Assembly (NCBI GenBank): GCA_036011085.1
Contig: DASCMS010000075.1
Location: 36,418-100,417, forward strand
DNA length: 64,000 bases
Source: UBA8231 sp036011085
GTDB taxonomy: Bacteria; Latescibacterota; UBA2968; UBA8231
Direction: 5' to 3'
A program made the position numbers and the translations under genes. Every line of letters begins with the position of its first letter. Position 1 is the stretch's first letter. Shown piece after piece: positions 8,268-16,848 of the stretch. Below the pieces are notes generated by a model. The model was given only the letters and a program-made list of their open reading frames with translations. It made no database searches and had not been told where the DNA came from.

Positions 8268-8298
8268 CGAATCCACCGGCGCCGCCCTTCGTTGACAC
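8261..8298. repeat. 11-bp inverted repeat holding both divergent -35 boxes
   Basis: GTGTCAACGAA (8261-8271) and TTCGTTGACAC (8288-8298) are perfect inverted copies separated by 16 bases. Each arm contains the TTGACA -35 box of one of the two divergent promoters (clpP and the PfkB gene). Confidence 0.75.
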
Positions 8299-8320
8299 TC
8301 TTCGGGAGGGCGGGTACATT
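8292..8320 (+). promoter_or_regulatory. Promoter of the PfkB-family kinase gene
   Basis: TTGACA (8292-8297) and TACATT (8315-8320) have a 17-base spacer. The transcript would start near 8327, leaving a leader of roughly 20 bases and no clear ribosome-binding site. Confidence 0.7.
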
Positions 8321-8349
8321 GCCCGCCGTCTCCAGCGTTGGTCGTGATC

Positions 8350-9303
8350 ATGCCTCTACATTCTGCCCCTGCTTCGCCCATCGTGGATGTCGGCGTGATC
8401 GGCAGCATCAACCAGGACACGATCGAACACGCAGACGGTCGCCTCGAGCAGAGCCTCGGCGGTGTGCTGTTCAGCGCCTGTGCCCTGGCTCATCTCGGCG
8501 GCGGCTCGCTGCGGGTCTGGCTCCTTGCCCGAGCCAACTGCAGGCTTGCCAGTCACCTCCGCCAGTGGTTGGCAGACGTGCCCGGCCTGTGTCTCGGCGG
8601 ACTGTTCGAGATCTCCGACCCTGGATATCGCTGCCGCATCACCTACGATGAACAGGGCGGAAAGACCGAAGTTCTGAGCGGCGGTGTGGCGCCGTTGACG
8701 CTGGCGGAGTTGTCACCCTTCCTGCCCCGTCTGCAGGCCCTGGTGGTCAACTTCATCACCGGCCTCGAGCTCGACCTCGGCACTCTCAGGGCCGTCAGGG
8801 AGAGCCTCGATGGGCCGCTGCTGATGGATGTCCACAGCCTCACCCTGGGGCGCCGTGACGACGGCACCCGCTTCGGCCGGGCTCCGGCGAATGCCGATGC
8901 GTGGCTGGCTCTGGCCGATGTGGTGCAGATGAACGAAGTGGAGGCACACATTCTCGGGGCTCCGTCGGATGCCGGCAGCGAGGAGTTGATGGACTGGGCG
9001 ACGACGCTTCTCGAGTATGGCCCCGGGATGGCTGTCATCACCCGTGGCGCTGATGGATCCGTCGCCGCCGCCAGACGGACAGACGGATCACTGGAACGCC
9101 TCAGCGAGGCGGCCCCCGCGGTGGGCGCCGGGCAACCGGAGCTGGATCCCACTGGATGTGGTGACGTGTTCCTCGCCGCCTTGACGGCGGCCCGTGTCCG
9201 GGGTGCGGACTGGCAGACGGTTCTTGAGGAGGCGAACCGGGCAGCTGCGTACAATTGCCTTCTCACCGGTATCGACGAGCTTCATAGACTGGCCCGGGAT
9301 TGA
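8350..9303 (+). CDS. PfkB-family carbohydrate/nucleoside kinase
   Basis: A 317-residue protein of the ribokinase/PfkB superfamily. The N-terminal signature (SLGGVLFSACALAHLG) corresponds to PfkB motif 1, and the C-terminal anion-hole and catalytic motif is DPTGCGDVFLAALTAA (usual form DTxGAGD). The aspartate of GCGD is the expected catalytic base. Members phosphorylate sugars, adenosine or related nucleosides with ATP, and the substrate cannot be assigned here. ATG 8350 is used; GTG 8344 and TTG 8338 are in frame. It has its own promoter, divergent from clpP, and is followed by hflK after 36 bases. Confidence 0.85.
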   Translation: MPLHSAPASPIVDVGVIGSINQDTIEHADGRLEQSLGGVLFSACALAHLGGGSLRVWLLARANCRLASHLRQWLADVPGLCLGGLFEISDPGYRCRITYDEQGGKTEVLSGGVAPLTLAELSPFLPRLQALVVNFITGLELDLGTLRAVRESLDGPLLMDVHSLTLGRRDDGTRFGRAPANADAWLALADVVQMNEVEAHILGAPSDAGSEELMDWATTLLEYGPGMAVITRGADGSVAAARRTDGSLERLSEAAPAVGAGQPELDPTGCGDVFLAALTAARVRGADWQTVLEEANRAAAYNCLLTGIDELHRLARD

Positions 9304-9339
9304 ACCGGCTGCCGTCAGCCCTCTCAAGGATCGACACCT

Positions 9340-10335
9340 ATGCCTCAACAATTCGACTTTCCAAAAAATCCGGTGCAGCAGTTGCGCATCAATCCCCGCA
9401 CGGTGTATCTCGTCCTCGGCATCCTCGGAATTCTCTGGGTGCTGTCCGGGATCTATACCGTCGATCCGGACGAGCGCGCCGTCGTGCTGCGCTTCGGTAA
9501 ATTCCAAGACGTCGTCGAACCCGGCCTGCACTATCACCTGCCGCCACCGATCGAGATGGCCATCATCCGCTCCGTCACCCGGGTCTATCGTGAGGAGATC
9601 GGCTTCCAGACCATCGACTCGGGGCCACCGGCACGCTACCGCCAGCGACCGAAAGAGTCGCTCATGCTGACTGGCGACGAGAACATCGTCAACGTCGAGA
9701 TGGTGGTTCAGTACAAGGTGAGCAGCGTCACCAACGCCCTGTTCAAAGTGCGTGGTCTGGGCGCCTTCGAGGGCAACAACGAGGGTCTCATCCACGACGC
9801 CTGCGAGGCCTCACTGCGCCAGGTCGTGGGACGCCACGGCATCGACGAGGTCCTCACCGAGGGCAAGCTTCGCATTCAGACCGAAATCCAGGAACAGCTG
9901 CAGGAGTTGTTCAGGGTCTATGACTGTGGTCTCATGGTGCAGTCCGTCCAGCTGCAGTCAGTGGGCCCCCCGGAGCAGGTGGACGCGGCTTTCAAGGACG
10001 TGGCCAGCGCCAAGGAAGACCGCGAACGACTGGTGAACGAGGCGCGCGGTTACCAGAACGACATCATTCCGCGAGCCCGCGGCGAGGCGGAGCGCATGCT
10101 GAAGGAGGCCGAGGCCTACACCGTCGAGCGCGTACGTCGCGCCCAGGGCGATGCCGACCGCTTCAGCGCGGTATACGCCGAATACGTCAAGGCGCCGGAT
10201 GTCACCGAACGTCGACTGTACATCGAAACGATGGAACGAATCCTGCCCAAGATGCAGAAGTACATCGTCGACGCCGACGGCAAGGGTGTCATCAATCTCA
10301 TCAACCTCGAGCGCCTCATGGCGCCGACACAGTAG
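9340..10335 (+). CDS. hflK: FtsH protease modulator HflK-like SPFH protein
   Basis: A 331-residue protein with a single N-terminal membrane segment (VYLVLGILGILWVLSGIY), then an SPFH/band-7 domain (VDPDERAVVLRFGKF...VEPGLHYHLPPPIE), and a long coiled-coil stalk (ARGEAERMLKEAEAYTVERV). HflK and HflC build a cage around the membrane protease FtsH on the periplasmic side. hflC follows after 15 bases, the usual order. No complete ftsH is in the window, but an FtsH-extracellular-domain-only protein is encoded at 60.3 kb. Confidence 0.92.
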   Translation: MPQQFDFPKNPVQQLRINPRTVYLVLGILGILWVLSGIYTVDPDERAVVLRFGKFQDVVEPGLHYHLPPPIEMAIIRSVTRVYREEIGFQTIDSGPPARYRQRPKESLMLTGDENIVNVEMVVQYKVSSVTNALFKVRGLGAFEGNNEGLIHDACEASLRQVVGRHGIDEVLTEGKLRIQTEIQEQLQELFRVYDCGLMVQSVQLQSVGPPEQVDAAFKDVASAKEDRERLVNEARGYQNDIIPRARGEAERMLKEAEAYTVERVRRAQGDADRFSAVYAEYVKAPDVTERRLYIETMERILPKMQKYIVDADGKGVINLINLERLMAPTQ

Positions 10336-10350
10336 AGGAGGGAGCAAGCC

Positions 10351-11205
10351 ATGCGGACCGCCATCGGACTCGTCGTCATCCTCGTCGTCTCCCTTTTCGC
10401 CATCAACCTCGTGTCGTTCACGGTAAACGAGGTCGAACAGGTCGTTGTCACCCAGTTCGGTCAACCGCGGGATGTGATCACCGACCCCGGCCTGTACTTC
10501 AAGCTGCCTGACCCGATCCAGAAGGTCACGGTCTTCGACAAGCGTCTGCTCGACTACGACAGCGACGCCGATCCCATCTACACGAAGGACAAGAAGATCC
10601 TTCTCCTCGACAACTACGCGCGCTGGCGCATCGTCGATGCGCTGCTGTTCATGCAGGCCCTGCGCACCGAGGACGAGGCCCTGGCCCGTCTCGACGACAT
10701 CATCTACTCCGAGCTGCGCAAGGAGCTGGGGCAGCATGAGCTGTCGGAGGTGGTGGCTACCAATCGCGCCGCCATCATGGATACGGTTACGGTGCGCGCC
10801 AACGCGGCGGCCGGTGTCTACGGACTCGAAGTCATCGATGTGCGCGTCAAGCGCGCCGACCTGCCCCCGGAAAACGAGATGGCGGTGTACAATCGAATGC
10901 GCGCCGAACGTCAGCGAGAGGCCAAAGCCTACCGCGCCGAGGGCGAGGAGCAGGCGCTGAAGATCCGTGCCGAGACCGATCTGGAGTCGGCCAGTATTCG
11001 GGCCGAGGCGTATGAGGAGGCCCAGGGCACTCGCGGAACGGGGGATGCCGAGGCCCTGGCGATCTACGCCGCGGCGTACAAGAATGCTGCCGAATTCTAC
11101 GCTTTCACGCGCACGCTGGAGGCCTACGAAAACTCCCTCGACGAGAAGACGATCCTCGTGCAACCGGCGGACACTGACTTCCTGCGCTTTCTGAAGGGGC
11201 GGTAG
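10351..11205 (+). CDS. hflC: FtsH protease modulator HflC-like SPFH protein
   Basis: A 284-residue protein with an N-terminal membrane segment, an SPFH domain (EVEQVVVTQFGQPRDVITDPGLYFKLP) and a coiled coil rich in Arg, Ala and Glu. HflC characteristics include DKRLLDYDSDADPIYTKDKK and the region RMRAERQREAKAYRAEGEE. GGAGGGAGCAAGCC precedes the ATG. It partners HflK in the inner membrane. Confidence 0.93.
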   Translation: MRTAIGLVVILVVSLFAINLVSFTVNEVEQVVVTQFGQPRDVITDPGLYFKLPDPIQKVTVFDKRLLDYDSDADPIYTKDKKILLLDNYARWRIVDALLFMQALRTEDEALARLDDIIYSELRKELGQHELSEVVATNRAAIMDTVTVRANAAAGVYGLEVIDVRVKRADLPPENEMAVYNRMRAERQREAKAYRAEGEEQALKIRAETDLESASIRAEAYEEAQGTRGTGDAEALAIYAAAYKNAAEFYAFTRTLEAYENSLDEKTILVQPADTDFLRFLKGR

Positions 11206-11211
11206 GGGGCG

Positions 11212-11240
11212 GCAAGCTGCCTTGCAGCAAGCTGCCTTGC
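11212..11240 (+). repeat. Tandem 15-bp repeat duplicating the coaE start codon
   Basis: GCAAGCTGCCTTGC occurs at 11212-11225 and again at 11227-11240 with one base between. Each copy is itself a hairpin (GCAAG/CTTGC) and each contains an in-frame TTG (11222 and 11237), so coaE has two equivalent candidate starts five codons apart. Confidence 0.7.
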
Positions 11241-11851
11241 GCGTCGCCGTCACCGGCAACATCGGCAGCGGCAAGTCCACCCTTGCTCGCATGTTCGAGG
11301 AGTTCGGCGCCTGCCGCGTCGACGCCGATGCCGTGAGCCGGCGTGTCGTCACCGAGAGCACGGCCCTGCAACAGCAGCTCGCCGCCGCCTTTGGCGCCGA
11401 GTTGCTGGACCAGGAGGGGCATCTTGATCGACGGGGGCTGGCTCGACGGGCTTTGGCTGATGCGGCAGGGCGCCAGTTGCTGGAGGATCTGATCCGGCCC
11501 CACCTGCAGCCTGTCCTTGAAGCCGAACTGGCTTCCACCGAACTGGCTTCGGCCGGCTTGGCCAGGCCTATCATCGTACTCGATGCTCCTCACGTATTCG
11601 AGTGGAAGATCGAAGACTGGTTCGACCGCATCTTCGTCGTCAGCGCCGACATGGGCGTGGCCGATGCCCGCGTCGCCGCAAGTCGTGACTTGAGTCTGGA
11701 GGAAGTGCGTGAGCGACGCGCAGCGCAGCTCTCAGACGGCGAACGACGCGGCTCCTTCGAGGTTGTGGACAACAACGGCAGCCTCGACGACCTTCGGTCG
11801 ATGGCTGAAAGGATCTGGCAAGACCTTGCTGACGCCCCGGGAGCGGGATGA
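11222..11851 (+). CDS. coaE: Dephospho-CoA kinase
   Basis: A 209-residue P-loop kinase. Walker A GNIGSGKST lies at residues ~10-18, and CRVDADAVSRRVV matches the CoaE substrate region. It catalyses the last step of coenzyme A synthesis, phosphorylating the ribose 3'-OH of dephospho-CoA. The start is TTG 11222 or, five codons later, TTG 11237, because a 15-bp tandem duplication has copied the start. The stop overlaps the gcvT start (ATGA). Confidence 0.9.
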   Translation: MQQAALRVAVTGNIGSGKSTLARMFEEFGACRVDADAVSRRVVTESTALQQQLAAAFGAELLDQEGHLDRRGLARRALADAAGRQLLEDLIRPHLQPVLEAELASTELASAGLARPIIVLDAPHVFEWKIEDWFDRIFVVSADMGVADARVAASRDLSLEEVRERRAAQLSDGERRGSFEVVDNNGSLDDLRSMAERIWQDLADAPGAG

Positions 11852-12999
11852 CGGAGAAGGCTCCCCGTCCCACGCCCCTGCGGACGGTACACGAGAAGGC
11901 CGGCGGCCGACTCGTTGACTTCGCTGGCTGGGAACTGCCGATTCAGTTCGAAGGTATCCAGGCCGAACATCGACTCGTGCGTGAACACGTCGGGCTCTTC
12001 GATGTGAGCCACATGGGACGTGTGGCGGTCCGTGGTACGGACGCCGGTCGGTTCCTCAACGGCCTGTTGCCATACGACATGTCCCGACTGACACCAGGCC
12101 GCATGGCGTACACGGTGCTGTGCAATCACGACGGCGGGGCCATCGATGATCTGGCCGTCTATCGACTGGCCGAACACGACTACCTGCTCGTCGTCAACGC
12201 TTCGCGAACCACCCTCGACCTGGCGTGGATCAAGGACCAGGCCTCACACTCCGGCACCAGCGACCTTGATGTGGTCGAACGCACGGCGGAGGAGGCCATG
12301 ATCGCCATTCAGGGACCCGAGGCGGAAGGTCTCCTGGCGGCTGCCGTGTGCGCCGATGCCAGGGATCTGGGCTTCTTTCGATGCCTGACGATGTCCGGCA
12401 CCCATGGGGATTGGCTCATCAGCCGCAGTGGCTACACAGGGGAGGACGGTTTCGAGGTCATCTGCCCGGCAGCGGCAGCCGCCGATCTGTGGTCGTCACT
12501 GCTGGCCGGTGGCGCCAGGCCAGCCGGCCTGGCCGCCCGGGACACCCTGCGCCTGGAAGCCGGGCTCTGCCTGTACGGAAACGAGTTGAGCGAAGGGACG
12601 ACGCCGCTGGAGGCCGGCCTGGGCTGGACACTGGCTCTCGACAAGGATGTCGACTTTCCCGGTCGACAGGTCCTCTGCCGCCAGCGACAGATGGGCGTGT
12701 CCCGCTGCCTCGTAGGGCTGCGACTGCTGGCCAGGGGAATCCCTCGAGCGGGCCAGAAGGTCCAGACGGGGGAGCGGTTCGTAGGCGAGATCACGAGCGG
12801 CAGCCATTCTCCCACCCTCAACCGGGGCATCGGTCTGGCCTACGTCGAATCGGATTGCAGCGACGTCGGACAACACCTGCAGGTGGCCGGTCGCAGCGGC
12901 GGGCTGGAGGCCGAGATCGTCGATCTGCCCTTTGTGCCGGCGCGTGTCAGGCGACGTCGGGCAAGACGGCGTGACGGCGCCAGGGAGACCACGAAGTGA
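11848..12999 (+). CDS. gcvT: Glycine cleavage system T protein (aminomethyltransferase)
   Basis: A 383-residue folate-binding protein with typical GcvT segments: LPIQFEGIQAEH, VGLFDVSHMGRVAV, GYTGEDGFEV, RDTLRLEAGLCLYGNE and LDKDVDFPGR. It transfers the methylene group from aminomethyl-lipoyl GcvH to tetrahydrofolate and releases ammonia. It overlaps coaE upstream (ATGA) and gcvP downstream (GTGA), so it is translationally coupled to both. No gcvH lies beside it, and because it sits inside a coupled string there is no room for a glycine riboswitch. Confidence 0.95.
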   Translation: MTEKAPRPTPLRTVHEKAGGRLVDFAGWELPIQFEGIQAEHRLVREHVGLFDVSHMGRVAVRGTDAGRFLNGLLPYDMSRLTPGRMAYTVLCNHDGGAIDDLAVYRLAEHDYLLVVNASRTTLDLAWIKDQASHSGTSDLDVVERTAEEAMIAIQGPEAEGLLAAAVCADARDLGFFRCLTMSGTHGDWLISRSGYTGEDGFEVICPAAAAADLWSSLLAGGARPAGLAARDTLRLEAGLCLYGNELSEGTTPLEAGLGWTLALDKDVDFPGRQVLCRQRQMGVSRCLVGLRLLARGIPRAGQKVQTGERFVGEITSGSHSPTLNRGIGLAYVESDCSDVGQHLQVAGRSGGLEAEIVDLPFVPARVRRRRARRRDGARETTK

Positions 13000-15884
13000 A
13001 CACCAGTGGAGGAGTTGGCACCGCTGAACTCTTCGCCAGTCGGCACATCGGCCCACGCGACGAGGATGTGGAGGCCATGTTGCAGGCCCTCGGCCTGCCC
13101 AGCATCGAGGCCCTCGTCGAGAAGACGATCCCCGCCGCCATCCGCAGCCCGCGGCCCCTGGACCTGCCGTCGGCGGTTTCTGAGCCTGAGTTGCTCTCCA
13201 TGCTGCGCCAGATGGCAGCCGAAAATGGCGCCTGGCGTTCCTATATCGGCCTGGGCTACCACGGCTGTGTTCTGCCTGCCGTCATCCAGCGCAACGTCCT
13301 GGAGAACCCGGCCTGGTACACGCAGTATACTCCCTACCAATCCGAGATCGCCCAGGGCCGTCTGGAGGCGCTGCTCAACTTCCAGACAGCCATCATCGAT
13401 CTGACGGGGCTGCCCCTGGCCAACGCTTCTCTGCTGGACGAGGCCACAGCCGCCGCCGAGGCCATGGCCATGCTGCATGCGGCCCGGGGGCGCCGGCATG
13501 AGGCCACGAAGTTCTTCGTCGATGCTGGTTGCCATCCGCAGACCATCGCCGTGGTGTCCACCCGGGCACACTGGCGCGGCTGGGAGGTCGTCATCGGGGA
13601 TGCGGCCACCGTGGAACTGGCCGATGGTGGCTACTTCGGCGCCCTGCTCCAGTACCCCACCAGCACCGGCGCCGTGGACGTGGGCCTGGCCGCGTTCTGT
13701 GCGCGCGCGCGAGCCGTCAGCATCCCCGTTGCGATGGCCGCCGACCCTCTCGCCCTGGCGCTGCTCACCCCCCCGGGGGAGTTGGGCGCCGATGTCGCTT
13801 TCGGCAGCACGCAGCGCTTCGGCATGCCCATGGGACTCGGGGGGCCCCATGCCGCCTATTTCGCCACCCGCGAACCATACCGGCGGCTGATGCCTGGCCG
13901 GATCATCGGCGTGGCCCGCGATGTGCGCGGACATCCCGCCCTGCGCATGGCGCTGCAGACTCGCGAGCAGCACATCCGCCGGGAAAAGGCGACGAGCAAC
14001 ATCTGCACGGCGCAGGTCCTGCCAGCGGTGGTGGCGGCGTTCTACGCCGTCTATCACGGCGCCGAGGGCTTGCGCCGCATCGCCGAGCGTGTCCACCGGC
14101 TGACGGCTTCACTGGCGGTCGGGGCCAAGGCGGCTGGACTCAGGCTCGAGCATGAATGCTACTTCGATACGCTCTGCCTGCACGGCGACACTGACAGCAT
14201 CGATGCCGTCTTCCATCGCGCCGCCTCGGCGCGCGTCAACCTGCGGCGGCTTGCTGTCGACCGTTTCACGATCAGCCTGGACGAGACCGCCGGGGAGGAT
14301 GACGTGGCCGACCTGCTGGGCGTCCTCGGTACGGATTCTGCCCTGCCCGCTGCGGCGGGCATTCTCGACGACACTGTTCTGCGAACCAGTGCCTACCTGA
14401 CGCATGAGGTCTTTCACCGGTACCGATCAGAAACCGAGATGCTGCGCTACATCCGCCGGCTCGACGCTCGTGATCTGTCGCTGACGACGTCGATGATCCC
14501 TCTGGGGTCCTGTACGATGAAACTGAACGCCACGGCCGAGATGATGCCCATCACCTGGCCGGAGTTCGCCGATCCTCATCCCTTCGCGCCCCTCGAGCAG
14601 AATCCGGGCTACACCCGCATGTTTGCCGAGTTGGAATCGATGCTGGCCGAGATCACGGGACTCAGTGCGGTCTCTCTGCAGCCGAACGCTGGGTCACAGG
14701 GGGAGTACGCCGGCCTGCTCGCCATCCGGCGCTACCATCAGCAGCAGGGGGAGGGGCACCGGAACATCTGTCTGATCCCGGCGTCCGCCCATGGCACCAA
14801 TCCGGCGAGCGCCGTCATGGCCGGGCTCGACGTCGTCGTCGTTGCCTGCGATGAGACCGGCAACATCGACGTCGACAGTCTGCAGGCGCTTGTAGCCGAG
14901 GCGGGGGCCCACCTGGCGGTACTGATGGTAACCTATCCCTCGACGCACGGTGTCTTCGAAGAGGAGATCCGGACGATCTGCGCGGCCGTTCATGGGCAGG
15001 GGGGCATGGTCTATATGGATGGCGCCAACATGAACGCCATGGTCGGGCTCTGCCGTCCAGGGGAGTTCGGTGTCGATGTCTGCCACCTCAACCTGCACAA
15101 GACGTTCTGCATACCTCACGGCGGCGGCGGTCCGGGTATGGGACCCATCGCCGTGAGCGAGGCATTGGCATCCTTTCTTCCCGGACACCCGCTGGCAGGC
15201 AGTGCCTCGGACACCGAGGGTGCGGTGTCGGCGGCGCCGTACAGCAGTGCGGTGATCCTGTTGATCTCATGGGCCTACCTGCGACTGATGGGTCCTGACG
15301 GCCTGACACGGGCGACACAGGTTGCCGTTCTCAATGCCAACTATGTGGCCCAGCGCCTGGATGAGCATTTCCCCGTCCTCTACCGGGGCCGCGAGGGGCT
15401 TGTCGCTCACGAGGCCATCTGTGATCTGCGGGCCTTCAAGAAGTCAGCCGGTATCGAGGTCGACGATGTCGCCAAGCGGTTGATGGACTACGGCTTCCAC
15501 GCCCCCACCGTGCATTTCCCTGTCCCCGGCACGGTGATGATCGAACCTACCGAGAGTGAATCGCGTCAGGAGCTGGATCGTTTCTGCGCCGCCATGATCT
15601 CGATCCGGGGAGAGATCGCTGCCATCGAATCGGGACAGCAGGACCGGGAGGACAACCCCCTGAAACAGGCGCCCCACACCATCGAGGATGTCGTCGACGA
15701 CGACTGGACAAGGTCGTACTCGCGGCAGACGGCGGTACGGCCGGCTCCCTGGCTTCTCGAACACAAGTTCTGGCCCGTCGTGGGCCGCATCGACAATGCC
15801 TTCGGCGACCGTCAGCTCGTCTGTCAGTGCCCGCCCGTCGAAGCCTACACCTCCGACACCGAACAGGGGACCCGACATGGCTGA
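12996..15884 (+). CDS. gcvP: Glycine dehydrogenase (decarboxylating), single-chain P protein
   Basis: A 962-residue PLP enzyme equivalent to the fused P1+P2 form (about 957 in E. coli) rather than the split gcvPA/gcvPB form. The N-terminus begins with the FASRHIGPRDEDVEAML signature, and the PLP-binding lysine is in CHLNLHKTFCIPHGGGGPG in the C-terminal half. It decarboxylates glycine and loads the aminomethyl group on GcvH. The GTG start overlaps the gcvT stop. The coding end overlaps the start of gmd by 8 bases. GcvH and the L protein must be elsewhere. Confidence 0.96.
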   Translation: MNTSGGVGTAELFASRHIGPRDEDVEAMLQALGLPSIEALVEKTIPAAIRSPRPLDLPSAVSEPELLSMLRQMAAENGAWRSYIGLGYHGCVLPAVIQRNVLENPAWYTQYTPYQSEIAQGRLEALLNFQTAIIDLTGLPLANASLLDEATAAAEAMAMLHAARGRRHEATKFFVDAGCHPQTIAVVSTRAHWRGWEVVIGDAATVELADGGYFGALLQYPTSTGAVDVGLAAFCARARAVSIPVAMAADPLALALLTPPGELGADVAFGSTQRFGMPMGLGGPHAAYFATREPYRRLMPGRIIGVARDVRGHPALRMALQTREQHIRREKATSNICTAQVLPAVVAAFYAVYHGAEGLRRIAERVHRLTASLAVGAKAAGLRLEHECYFDTLCLHGDTDSIDAVFHRAASARVNLRRLAVDRFTISLDETAGEDDVADLLGVLGTDSALPAAAGILDDTVLRTSAYLTHEVFHRYRSETEMLRYIRRLDARDLSLTTSMIPLGSCTMKLNATAEMMPITWPEFADPHPFAPLEQNPGYTRMFAELESMLAEITGLSAVSLQPNAGSQGEYAGLLAIRRYHQQQGEGHRNICLIPASAHGTNPASAVMAGLDVVVVACDETGNIDVDSLQALVAEAGAHLAVLMVTYPSTHGVFEEEIRTICAAVHGQGGMVYMDGANMNAMVGLCRPGEFGVDVCHLNLHKTFCIPHGGGGPGMGPIAVSEALASFLPGHPLAGSASDTEGAVSAAPYSSAVILLISWAYLRLMGPDGLTRATQVAVLNANYVAQRLDEHFPVLYRGREGLVAHEAICDLRAFKKSAGIEVDDVAKRLMDYGFHAPTVHFPVPGTVMIEPTESESRQELDRFCAAMISIRGEIAAIESGQQDREDNPLKQAPHTIEDVVDDDWTRSYSRQTAVRPAPWLLEHKFWPVVGRIDNAFGDRQLVCQCPPVEAYTSDTEQGTRHG

Positions 15885-16848
15885 ACGCCGCGCACTCGTT
15901 ACCGGGATCACAGGGCAGGACGGCTCCTACCTGGCCGAGTTCCTGCTGGAGAAAGGCTACGAGGTCTACGGGCTGGTCCGCCGCTCGAGCACGGTGAACT
16001 TCGAACGCATCCAGCATATTCAGGATGATGTGCGGTTGCTGTCGGGTGATCTGCTCGACCAGAACTCGCTGATGTTCGCTATCCAGGAGGCGCAACCCCA
16101 CGAGGTCTACAACCTCGGCGCACAGTCCTTCGTACCCGCCTCGTGGGAACAGCCGCTGCTGACAGGGGAGATCACCGCCCTCGGTGTCGCCCGGTTGCTG
16201 GAAGCGATCCGCTCGACGAATCCGGAGATCCGGTTCTATCAGGCCTCGACGTCGGAGCTCTTCGGCAAAGTGCAGGAATCTCCGCAGTCGGAGACGACAC
16301 CCTTCTATCCCCGCAGCCCTTACGGCGTGTCGAAGGTCTATGGCCACTGGATCACGATCAATTATCGTGAATCCTACAACCTCTATGCGTGCAATGGGAT
16401 CCTGTTCAACCACGAGTCTCCCCGACGCGGCCTCGAATTCGTCACACGCAAGATCACCCATGGGGTAGCACGAATAAAGCACGGACTGGCGACAGAGCTG
16501 CCTCTGGGCAACCTCGACGCCCGTCGTGACTGGGGGTTTGCCGGCGACTACGTACGCGCCATGTGGCTCATGCTGCAACAGGACCAGCCCGATGACTTCG
16601 TCATCGCCACCGGTGTCGATCATACGATCCGCGAGTGCTGTCAGGTCGCCTTCGCCTGCGCCGATCTCGATTGGGAGCAGTACGTCAGGGTGGACGAACG
16701 CTTCCTGCGACCTGCCGAAGTCGAGATCCTGCTCGGTGATCCCTCCAAGGCCAGGCGCGTGCTGGGCTGGGAGCCTGAGGTGTCCTTCGAAGACATGATC
16801 GGGCTCATGGTCGAGCGCGATCTGGAGCTTGTGAAGCGCTCCGGGTGA
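15877..16848 (+). CDS. gmd: GDP-mannose 4,6-dehydratase
   Basis: A 323-residue extended short-chain dehydrogenase. The NADP-binding GITGQDGSYLAE and the following GLVRRSS are typical of Gmd. The YxxxK catalytic pair is in SPYGVSKVYGHW, and NLDARRDWGFAGDYV is the conserved substrate region. It makes GDP-4-keto-6-deoxymannose, the precursor of GDP-fucose and GDP-rhamnose for surface glycans. The ATG at 15877 is chosen because the family N-terminus starts here; the longer frame upstream only overlaps gcvP. The stop overlaps the next GTG start. Confidence 0.95.
   Translation: MAERRALVTGITGQDGSYLAEFLLEKGYEVYGLVRRSSTVNFERIQHIQDDVRLLSGDLLDQNSLMFAIQEAQPHEVYNLGAQSFVPASWEQPLLTGEITALGVARLLEAIRSTNPEIRFYQASTSELFGKVQESPQSETTPFYPRSPYGVSKVYGHWITINYRESYNLYACNGILFNHESPRRGLEFVTRKITHGVARIKHGLATELPLGNLDARRDWGFAGDYVRAMWLMLQQDQPDDFVIATGVDHTIRECCQVAFACADLDWEQYVRVDERFLRPAEVEILLGDPSKARRVLGWEPEVSFEDMIGLMVERDLELVKRSG

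Noticed and set aside
11800..11850. Glycine riboswitch before gcvT
   Set aside because: gcvT overlaps coaE by four bases, so there is no leader.
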